DNA of 8,858 bases from Phycisphaerales bacterium. GTDB taxonomy: Bacteria; Planctomycetota; Phycisphaerae; SM23-33. Both the position numbers and the translations under genes were made by a program. The notes under the pieces are model-generated. The model saw only the letters and a program-made list of their open reading frames with translations, searched no databases and was not told where the DNA came from. The DNA lies in NCBI GenBank assembly GCA_003171235.1, contig PMYM01000067.1:23108-31965 (forward strand), read 5' to 3'. Below, one piece after another: positions 1 to 4,970 of the stretch. Positions within the stretch are counted from its first letter, which is position 1; each line of letters starts with the position of its first letter.

Positions 1-8
1 GCCTTATT

Positions 9-28
9 GCCGGGGCTTCCGCCCCGGC
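9..28. repeat. Perfect GC-rich hairpin
   Basis: GCCGGGGC (9-16) and GCCCCGGC (21-28) form a perfect 8-bp stem around a four-base loop, TTCC on plus and GGAA (a GNRA-type loop) on minus. It lies about 160 bp beyond the stop of the membrane protein gene that ends at 188. No T-run follows on either strand, so it does not look like an intrinsic terminator. It resembles the other dispersed palindromes of this window. Confidence 0.75.
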
Positions 29-84
29 CTGGAATGGCGCAGCTTTGCAGCAACCGTTCCCAGCACCGACCTGGAATGGCTCAG
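28..84. repeat. Pair of 15-bp direct repeats
   Basis: CCTGGAATGGCGCAG (28-42) recurs as CCTGGAATGGCTCAG (70-84) with one mismatch, 42 bp apart. The first copy abuts the hairpin at 9-28. No gene covers this stretch; the open frames across it have no codon-use or family signal. The role is unknown. Confidence 0.6.
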
Positions 85-187
85 TTGCGGATCGCCAATT
101 CTCGATTCCGGCTTATTTCGAGTCTGACCGTTCTGGCTCCCCCTTCTACAATCGGCTGTTTGCGACAACTGGGAGGTTTCTTCTTGT

Positions 188-742
188 TCAGGATTTCGGG
201 GTTTCCCGCCGCACTCCGAACATCAGCGTCCCCACCACCATCATGCCCAGTCCCAGCAGCGTGAGCGAGGTCTTGGTGGCGGCGTTTTCGTTGATCCAGC
301 TTCCCGCGACGGCCAGCGGGTCGCCCGGGCGGAGTGGCGGCGTGTGGGCGTCGAGATTGAGTCTCTCCGGCACCGTCAGGCTGGCCCCGTGCGACTCGAC
401 CTCCACCGCCCGCACCCCCAGCGGCTGGTAGTTGGCGTAGCGCATCATCAGCCGGCTCATCAGCACCGGGTCGCTCTGCATACCCTGGATGAGGCGATCG
501 TTGTAGGTCGCCAGTTGGGCCTCGCAGTCGATCTGGTGGGCCAGGTTGTCGCGGCCGGCGCGCAGGCCCTGCAGCGCGGCATACTCCGGCAGCAGCGCCG
601 CCGAGGCCAGCGAAAGCACCCCGCCGGCGGTGAAGGCGACGAAGAAAAACAGGCTGGTCATGCTGCTCATGAACTGCCGGGGCTGCTGGGCCTTGCCCAG
701 CCCGGCCTCCAGAGCCGCACTCTTTAGACGTGCCCAATTCAT
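188..742 (-). CDS. Small two-helix membrane protein, function unknown
   Basis: A 184-residue protein that I do not recognise. Residues about 30-52 form a hydrophobic segment (start LFFFVAFTAGG) and about 157-176 a second one (SLTLLGLGMMVVGTLMF), followed by a short basic tail (RRETPKS). The region between them, about 105 residues, starts with a charged, probably helical stretch (about 53-105) and continues into a more polar segment containing PERLNL. The topology suggests both ends in the cytoplasm with the middle part outside, or the reverse. The ATG at 742 is chosen because GGAAGG lies 6 bases upstream. It starts 34 bp after the stop of the nuclease gene on the same strand, so the two are probably cotranscribed. 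No function should be inferred beyond membrane location. Confidence 0.75.
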   Translation of the reverse strand: MNWARLKSAALEAGLGKAQQPRQFMSSMTSLFFFVAFTAGGVLSLASAALLPEYAALQGLRAGRDNLAHQIDCEAQLATYNDRLIQGMQSDPVLMSRLMMRYANYQPLGVRAVEVESHGASLTVPERLNLDAHTPPLRPGDPLAVAGSWINENAATKTSLTLLGLGMMVVGTLMFGVRRETPKS

Positions 743-776
743 TGCATGCCTTCCATGGCAAAACTCGCTTGGCCGC

Positions 777-1589
777 TTATTGTATCGGCAGGAGCGCTGT
801 CGCGTCAGTGTAAAATTGCGGCCGGAGGGTGGCAGGAATCGGCCAGAGGCCTATCTCCCACCCTGCTATTGGGTTGTTCGCGATGTTCGCGTTGTTCGCG
901 GCTTGTCTTTTTAGAGAAATCGCCGCCTGCGTGGAGACGACCCGCACCGCCCCCCGGGGCAGTGTGTGCTCGCCATTGCGATAGTAGTCCGGCAGGTCGT
1001 TTTGGGTGACGCCCTGCCAGAGCCCCCGCCGGGCCTTGATCGCCGCCGTCTGGGCCTTGGCGAACTGGCCCTTCAGCCGATGCGGGAACCGCGGATCGGA
1101 GTAGCCGTAGCCCTCCTCGACCATGGCCAGGTTGACATTCGTTCCATCCAGCAGCGCGTAGGCCAGCAGGCGCTGGTACTTGTCGCGCGTGGCGGCGTCG
1201 TCCAGTTCCACGGTCACGCTGCGGCCTTTGAGCAATTCCTTGAGATGGTCGCTGGCCTCGGGGCCGTAGTGCTGCACTGGCGTGTTGGGCTTTACGGTTT
1301 CGGGCGTGTCCAGCCCAAGCATGCGGATGCGGGTGTGGGAATACTTGCCGTCGGGCTCGTCGATGTCGAAGGTGTCGCCGTCCACCACCCTGACCACGCG
1401 GAAGGACTTCTGGTGATACCGCTGCCAATCGCCTCCGGCCCGGCGGCCAAACCACCCCAGCCGGTCGGCCCCGGCCAGCCCCAGAATCACCAACGCCAGG
1501 AGCGCCGCCGGCAGCAGGCCCCGCCCCAGGTAGCGCAGGCGGCGCTGCCTGGGTGACAGCGGCAACGGGTTGGCGGTTCTGGCCACCAT
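777..1589 (-). CDS. Membrane-anchored SNase-like thermonuclease
   Basis: Staphylococcal-nuclease-family (SNase, OB-fold) protein of 270 residues; the family cleaves DNA and RNA with Ca2+. Numbered from the ATG at 1589, a basic segment (RQRRLRY) precedes a membrane helix at about 20-40, which would place the nuclease domain outside the cytoplasmic membrane. The domain runs from about 57 to 205. It has VVDGDTF (Ca2+ ligands D70 and D72), RIRMLGLDTPET (R89, D94, E97) and DKYQRLLAY (R140), which match D21/D40 and R35/E43/R87 of S. aureus nuclease, so it should be active. The frame is open to a TTG at 1664, but that extension is encoded by an intergenic palindrome and is discarded. GAGAGG (1591-1596) is very close to the ATG and better spaced for the next codon, GTG (1586). 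The C-terminal ~50 residues include a low-complexity piece (RQAANNANIANN) made by a 9-bp repeat (874-902), so the native end may have been earlier. Confidence 0.9.
   Translation of the reverse strand: MVARTANPLPLSPRQRRLRYLGRGLLPAALLALVILGLAGADRLGWFGRRAGGDWQRYHQKSFRVVRVVDGDTFDIDEPDGKYSHTRIRMLGLDTPETVKPNTPVQHYGPEASDHLKELLKGRSVTVELDDAATRDKYQRLLAYALLDGTNVNLAMVEEGYGYSDPRFPHRLKGQFAKAQTAAIKARRGLWQGVTQNDLPDYYRNGEHTLPRGAVRVVSTQAAISLKRQAANNANIANNPIAGWEIGLWPIPATLRPQFYTDATALLPIQ
874..902. repeat. 9-bp tandem repeat, family A, copy 1 (inside nuclease 3' end)
   Basis: On the minus strand this reads three 9-bp units, CGCGAACAA, CGCGAACAT and CGCGAACAA, preceded by GC. The same 29-bp stretch occurs at 6484-6512 with three mismatches and in the same orientation. 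The copy here is translated within the tail of the nuclease, while the other copy is intergenic. Confidence 0.8.
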
Positions 1590-1605
1590 TCCTCTCGATT
1601 TTCTT

Positions 1606-1678
1606 GTGTCGCGGGCGTCCCGCCCGCGCCAGAGACCACTTCTCTTGAGATCGGACGCGGGCAAGATGCCCGCGACAC
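1606..1678. repeat. Double-palindrome intergenic element
   Basis: The 23-bp arms at 1606-1628 and 1656-1678 are inverted copies with three mismatches. Each arm is itself a hairpin: CGCGGGC / GCCCGCG around GTCCC in the left arm and around AAGAT in the right. The element fills nearly all of the 93-bp gap between lysC and the nuclease gene, starting 4 bp past the lysC stop. It can fold as one long hairpin or as two small ones. Repeats of this type (GTGTCGCGGGC arms) are, from memory, dispersed in planctomycete genomes. It may act at the lysC transcript end, but no T-run supports intrinsic termination. Confidence 0.85.
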
Positions 1679-1682
1679 CCTC

Positions 1683-2912
1683 TTATTTCGCCTTGCGCGG
1701 GGGCTTGCCCAACTCGAAGGCGTCGTGCACCAGCCTAAGTGCGTCCTTGCCCTGCTCGCGGTTGATCAGCACCGAGATCTTGATCTCGCTGGTGGTGATG
1801 TTCTGGATGTTGATGCCGGCGGCGGCCAGGGCGCTGAACATCTTCTCGGCCACGCCGGTGTGCACGCGCATGCCCACGCCCACCACCGACACCTTGGCCA
1901 GATTGTCCTCGAAAGTGGACTGGCAGCCCAGGTCGCAGCAGAGGCTCTCGACGACCTTGCGGGCGTCGCCCAGTTCGCTCAACTCGACGGTGAAGCTCAC
2001 GGTGGCGGTCTTATCCTCTGCCGTGGTCTGGATGATGTCGTCCACGACGATGTTGCCCGCGGCCAGCGTGTGGAAGATGCGGGCGGCCGTGCCCGGCTTG
2101 TCGGGCACTTTGCTGAGGGTGACGCGGGCGAGTTTATCTTTTAGGGCCGCCCCGCTGACGACGATATGTTCCATGTCCTGGGTTTCAGCCACGATCATAG
2201 TCCCTTCGTTGTTGTTGAGGCTGCTGCGGACGTGAATGGGCACGTTGTACTTCTTGGCGAACTCCACCGCCCGGTTGTGCAGCACGTTGGCCCCGAGGCT
2301 GGAGAGCTCCAGCATCTCGTCGTAGGTCATGCGATCGACCTTGCGGGCGGTGGGCACGATGCGCGGGTCGGCCGTGTAGATGCCGTCCACGTCGGTGTAG
2401 TTCTCGCACACGTCGGCCCCCAGGCTGGCCGCCACCGCCACCAGCGTGACGTTGGAGCCGCCCCTCCCCAGCGTGGTCACCGCCCCGTCCTCGGTCACGC
2501 CCTGGAAGCCGGCCACCACCACCACCCGCCCGGCGTCCAGCTCGCGCTTGATGCGGGCCTGGTCAATGCGCTTGAGGCGCGCCTTGGTGTGCACGTCGTC
2601 GGTCACCATGCCTATCTGCCCGGCGGTGAAGCTGATGGCCGGCTGGCCCAACGCCTCCAGAGCCATGGCCATCACCGAGACCGTCACCTGCTCGCCCGTC
2701 GCCAATAGCTGGTCCATCTCGCGCTTGGGCGGGCTGGGCATGATCTGGTGGGCAAGCTCAACCAGCTCGTCGGTGGCGTCGCCCATGGCAGAGACCACCA
2801 TCACCACCTGGTGGCCCTGCTGGCGCGAGGCGATCGCCCGCCGGGCACAGGCCTTGATCTTCTCGGCATCGGCTACGCTGCTGCCGCCGAATTTCATCAC
2901 CACTAAGCTCAT
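1683..2912 (-). CDS. lysC: Aspartate kinase (aspartokinase), two ACT domains
   Basis: Cytoplasmic enzyme that phosphorylates L-aspartate to 4-phospho-L-aspartate with ATP, the first step toward lysine, diaminopimelate, threonine and methionine. Its 409 residues are typical of the monofunctional LysC/Ask type. From the ATG at 2912, the kinase domain (1 to about 245) carries KFGGSSV (7-13), VVSAMGDATDEL, VTTLGRGGSN and YTDVDGIYTADPRIV. Two C-terminal ACT domains (about 258-320 and 340-400) include VPDKPGTAARIF and VGVGMRVHTGVAEKMF, implying allosteric feedback by lysine and/or threonine. The frame continues to 2948, but the ATG at 2912 starts directly at MSLVVMKFGG and has GGAAAGAG four bases upstream; the longer form reads into a hairpin. 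No other aspartate-pathway gene is adjacent. An internal ATG at 2198 or 2174 lies where the beta subunit starts in Bacillus and Corynebacterium. Confidence 0.97.
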   Translation of the reverse strand: MSLVVMKFGGSSVADAEKIKACARRAIASRQQGHQVVMVVSAMGDATDELVELAHQIMPSPPKREMDQLLATGEQVTVSVMAMALEALGQPAISFTAGQIGMVTDDVHTKARLKRIDQARIKRELDAGRVVVVAGFQGVTEDGAVTTLGRGGSNVTLVAVAASLGADVCENYTDVDGIYTADPRIVPTARKVDRMTYDEMLELSSLGANVLHNRAVEFAKKYNVPIHVRSSLNNNEGTMIVAETQDMEHIVVSGAALKDKLARVTLSKVPDKPGTAARIFHTLAAGNIVVDDIIQTTAEDKTATVSFTVELSELGDARKVVESLCCDLGCQSTFEDNLAKVSVVGVGMRVHTGVAEKMFSALAAAGINIQNITTSEIKISVLINREQGKDALRLVHDAFELGKPPRKAK

Positions 2913-2933
2913 ATCGCTCTTTCCGTCCGGAGA

Positions 2934-2966
2934 CATGCCCTTCCGCACAAGACGCGTAAGGGCATG
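2934..2966. repeat. Hairpin upstream of lysC
   Basis: CATGCCCTT (2934-2942) and AAGGGCATG (2958-2966) form a perfect 9-bp stem with a 15-base loop, ending 21 bp before the lysC start. The right half (2948-2972) recurs inverted at 4113-4137 with one mismatch. If transcribed from further upstream, it lies in the lysC leader. Confidence 0.7.
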
Positions 2967-2985
2967 GCACCCGGCACCCGGACAA

Positions 2986-3015
2986 CATGGTCACGCGAAA
3001 GAAAGCGTGACCATG
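2986..3015. repeat. Perfect 11-bp hairpin upstream of lysC
   Basis: CATGGTCACGC (2986-2996) and GCGTGACCATG (3005-3015) form a perfect 11-bp stem around an 8-base purine loop (GAAAGAAA on plus). With the hairpin at 2934-2966 it makes a two-hairpin unit in the 187-bp gap between lysC and the exported-protein gene. It looks like a dispersed intergenic repeat rather than a leader attenuator: I see no leader peptide rich in Lys or Thr and no T-run. Confidence 0.75.
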
Positions 3016-3099
3016 CCACCCGTCCGAAGGCGGAGGCCTGTAGATTAAACAATCCGCGCGATCCTGCCAAGCCCAAGCGGCTGGTTTTGGTCGCGGTTC

Positions 3100-3960
3100 T
3101 CATGGTTGCCTCGCCTTGCTGGAGGCAGGTTCATCTGCCGGCAGGCCGATGATAATCGGCTGGGTGTCCTGGGCGGGCGGCGTGCCGGCCAGGCGCCCGC
3201 GTGCGGGATCGGGCTCTGCCGGCAGGGTCCACTTGAGCGGTTGGCTCCGGCCATGCTCGTCCAGATAGACGCAGAGCTCGGGGTAATACAGCACGGTTAG
3301 TTGCTGCCACTGGGCAGCGGAAATCCGCCGCCGCTCCAGTACGCGTTCGACGTTAGGCACTCGCTCCCATCCGCCGTAGCGATAGCGGAAATACCACAGC
3401 TCCGTCCGCCAGATGATTTCATCGCCCTGGTGATTGTAAAACTCCCGCGCCCGCATGGGCTCCACCAGCATTGCCGCCCGCTGGCCATCGCCCCGCAGGT
3501 ACAGCACCCGCCGCACGTCCTCAAAGGCCTGCAGGTCGCGGACGTACTTGAGCAGCTCGTCGGCGTCGGCCCGGGAGAACTCGTGCGCCGCCTCGCTCGG
3601 CAGGCCAAGCTCCACCCGACGCTTGGCGGCCAGGCGCAGCAGGCGGTCCTCATGCCAGGACAGGTCGATGCCCTCGACCTGCCAGCCGTCGGAGGTGACG
3701 ACCCCGATGTCGTAGTGGGCGTCGCCGGGCAGGTTGTCAAAGACGGCCTGGCCGGTGGCCTGGTCGGCCCGCTGGGGTTTGTACCGCTGGCCGGTGGCCC
3801 GGCAGAGGGCGTAGATCTCCTTGACCTTCGCGGCCGGGGCGATCTGGACGGTTACCGAGCCGGAGGTTGGCGCCGAGGAGCTGGGGGCATCCTCGCGAAC
3901 CGCCGGGGCGGCAGCCAGCGCCAGCCCGCCCGACAATGTCAGCAGCCAAATCCGCCACAT
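3100..3960 (-). CDS. Exported protein of unknown function
   Basis: Protein of 286 residues with a Sec-type signal peptide: MWR, a hydrophobic core (IWLLTLSGGLALAAA) and a likely AxA cleavage near residues 17-20. A proline/serine-rich linker follows, then a probable beta-sandwich domain at about 33-100 (SGSVTVQIAP to GWQVEGIDLSW) that resembles carboxypeptidase-regulatory or Ig-like modules only in general pattern. The middle part (about 125-235) is rich in charged and aromatic residues (WRTELWYFRYRYGGW). The tail is proline-rich and looks disordered. The ATG at 3960 is preferred over the upstream start at 3987 because GAGGT lies 4-5 bases upstream and the signal peptide then begins at residue 1. 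It is separated from lysC by 187 bp of hairpins. I do not recognise the family; location outside the cytoplasm is the only safe conclusion. Confidence 0.8.
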   Translation of the reverse strand: MWRIWLLTLSGGLALAAAPAVREDAPSSSAPTSGSVTVQIAPAAKVKEIYALCRATGQRYKPQRADQATGQAVFDNLPGDAHYDIGVVTSDGWQVEGIDLSWHEDRLLRLAAKRRVELGLPSEAAHEFSRADADELLKYVRDLQAFEDVRRVLYLRGDGQRAAMLVEPMRAREFYNHQGDEIIWRTELWYFRYRYGGWERVPNVERVLERRRISAAQWQQLTVLYYPELCVYLDEHGRSQPLKWTLPAEPDPARGRLAGTPPAQDTQPIIIGLPADEPASSKARQP

Positions 3961-4112
3961 GATGACCTCAGAATACGCCCTCACCACCTACCGCTGAAAA
4001 AGAACTCACGAAGGCTCGTTTTTAAGCACCTCTCCACCCCTGTCTGGCAACCGTCCATGGCGCCTACGGTACTTGGCTTTCCTATCGAGATCAAGCAGCG
4101 TCAGGGCTCGCA

Positions 4113-4137
4113 GGGTGCCATGCCCTTACGCGTTTTG
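4113..4137. repeat. Inverted copy of the lysC-upstream repeat
   Basis: This 25-bp stretch is the reverse complement of 2948-2972 with one mismatch; the core GGTGCCATGCCCTTACGCGT is perfect. The two copies flank the exported-protein gene (3100-3960) in opposite orientation. Here the hairpin arm partner is missing, so only half of the palindrome is present. Confidence 0.75.
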
Positions 4138-4182
4138 CTTGCCCGGCGTAGCCTTGGCGGCAAACGGCGGCCGCAAAATTGC

Positions 4183-4209
4183 CTCTTTGTGTCCTTTGTG
4201 CTCGTTGTG
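4183..4209. repeat. 9-bp tandem repeat, family C
   Basis: There are three 9-bp units in a row: CTCTTTGTG, TCCTTTGTG and CTCGTTGTG. On the minus strand they read as CACAAAGAG-like units. From memory, such stretches are widespread between genes in planctomycetes and give spurious peptides such as NHNEHKGHKE. It is unrelated in sequence to family A but has the same period and copy number. Confidence 0.7.
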
Positions 4210-4284
4210 GTTGAGGCTATTCTTCTGCGGCCTCTGGGGTTGGAGTTTTTCAACCAGCCGAAAGATTCCCGCCCGAGAAGCCGA

Positions 4285-4294
4285 ATATATATAT
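4285..4294 (+). promoter_or_regulatory. Candidate -10 region for the STAS gene
   Basis: A ten-base AT alternation (4285-4294), unusual in this GC-rich context, contains TATATA about 45 bases before the STAS start codon. No convincing -35 hexamer lies 16-18 bases upstream (the best is TTCCCG at 4266-4271). It may be an extended or alternative-sigma promoter, or simply an AT run. Confidence 0.3.
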
Positions 4295-4335
4295 GGAGTC
4301 GGCGCCGGCCTGATCCGCCGGCACAGGAGCCAATC

Positions 4336-4701
4336 ATGACTGAATCGTCTGAACCTTCCGCCCTGACCCTGGAGAATATCGGCGAGGTGACCCTGGCCAC
4401 AGTGCATCTGTCGGAGCTGCCCACGACGGTGACCGACCAACTGCTGCTCCACCTGCAGCGGCAGACGCAGCCCGGCAAGCCCCCCCGCCTGGTGCTGGAC
4501 CTGTCGGGGGTGAAGTTCGTCGACAGCATCGCCCTGGGCACGCTGGTGGTGATGTTGCGGCGGATCAAGCAGGCACAGGGGCGGTTCGCCCTGGCCGGAA
4601 TGTCCGGCCACGTGCTGAACGTCATGCGGGTCACCGGCCTGGACAAGGTCTTCCAACTCTACCCCACCGTCGGGGAGGCCCTGGCGGCGGTCAAGGAGTA
4701 G
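4336..4701 (+). CDS. STAS-domain protein (anti-anti-sigma-factor-like)
   Basis: A 121-residue single-domain STAS protein of the SpoIIAA/RsbV type. Such cytoplasmic proteins bind an anti-sigma kinase and release a sigma factor when unphosphorylated, or serve in related phospho-switches. The domain covers about 10-120. The strand-loop-helix signature RLVLDLSGVKFVDSIALGTLV (51-71) holds the phosphorylatable serine S64 directly after D63, matching D57-S58 of SpoIIAA; the next two positions are I-A rather than S-G, a modest deviation. The helix after it (VMLRRIKQAQG) and the FALAGMSGHVLNVMRVTGLDKVFQLYPTVGEAL region follow family spacing. The ATG at 4336 has AGGAGC (4325-4330) at ideal spacing; the long open frame upstream is non-coding. 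No kinase, phosphatase or sigma gene lies nearby, so the partner is unknown. It converges on the DUF4832 gene. Confidence 0.9.
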   Translation: MTESSEPSALTLENIGEVTLATVHLSELPTTVTDQLLLHLQRQTQPGKPPRLVLDLSGVKFVDSIALGTLVVMLRRIKQAQGRFALAGMSGHVLNVMRVTGLDKVFQLYPTVGEALAAVKE

Positions 4702-4720
4702 TTGCGGGTTGGGGGGGTTG

Positions 4721-4748
4721 AATTTCAAATTTCAGATTTCGAATTTCA
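4721..4748. repeat. 7-bp tandem repeat, AT-rich
   Basis: Four 7-bp units in a row: AATTTCA, AATTTCA, GATTTCG and AATTTCA. The stretch begins 20 bp after the STAS stop, is strongly AT-rich against its surroundings, and belongs to neither 9-bp family. It is not a hairpin with a T-tract, so a terminator role is not supported. Confidence 0.75.
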
Positions 4749-4852
4749 ACCAAGACAACCGACCGCTGGTTGGAGTGCATTCTGCGCAGACGCGTCGCAC
4801 ATCGGCGCGAGCAACCCATCCACTTCGAAACGCGTAACTCGAATTTGGCCCA

Positions 4853-4970
4853 AGTAGTCTGTCACAGCAAAAACGATGGGTAGGTTCTTTGGTGGCACAG
4901 GCTTTCCAGCCTGTGCGCGCACAGCCTAGAAAGGCTGTGCCACCCGTGGAATTTCCTGTTACAGACTACT
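4853..4970. mobile_element. 118-bp nested inverted-repeat element (MITE-like)
   Basis: The outer arms AGTAGTCTGTCACAG (4853-4867) and CTGTTACAGACTACT (4956-4970) are inverted with one mismatch in 15. Inside, 4891-4916 and 4919-4944 are 26-bp inverted arms with three mismatches, and each inner arm is itself a hairpin: CACAGGCT-TTCC-AGCCTGTG and CACAGCCT-AGAA-AGGCTGTG. The right outer arm contributes two bases of the TAG stop of the DUF4832 gene (4969-4971). There is no coding capacity. It sits between convergent genes. The arrangement suggests a small non-autonomous element or structured repeat; no clear target-site duplication is visible. Confidence 0.65.

Larger units (their letters stand above)
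3961..4335. other. 375-bp divergent intergenic region
   Basis: Lies between the minus-strand exported-protein gene and the plus-strand STAS gene, so it should hold promoters for both. I see no strong sigma70 box pair. The only AT-rich candidate is an AT alternation at 4285-4294. The stretch also carries the inverted copy of a lysC-upstream repeat (4113-4137) and a 9-bp tandem repeat (4183-4209). The plus frame is open throughout and would fuse to the STAS gene, but its composition shows it is not coding. Confidence 0.6.

Noticed and set aside
81..761. 226-residue minus-strand frame overlapping the small membrane protein
   Set aside because: It is Arg/Pro/Gly-rich shadow translation of GC-rich DNA. 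The other frame has two clear membrane helices and a ribosome binding site.
1590..1664. N-terminal extension of the nuclease to a TTG at 1664
   Set aside because: The 25 extra residues are encoded by the double-palindrome repeat, and the membrane helix sits properly behind the ATG at 1589.
2934..3015. Lysine riboswitch or attenuator before lysC
   Set aside because: The lysine riboswitch is a much larger five-helix RNA with conserved core motifs that I do not see, and no Lys-rich leader peptide or terminator is present.
2909..3103. 64-residue minus-strand frame whose ATG overlaps the stop of the exported-protein gene (ATGA)
   Set aside because: The 4-base overlap is suggestive of translational coupling, but most of the peptide is translated from the two hairpins at 2934-3015 and it has no family character.
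3301..4335. Long open frame running into the STAS gene, giving a 466-residue fusion
   Set aside because: The upstream part is the antisense of the exported-protein gene plus repeat-filled intergenic DNA. The STAS start at 4336 has a strong ribosome binding site and full domain coverage without it.
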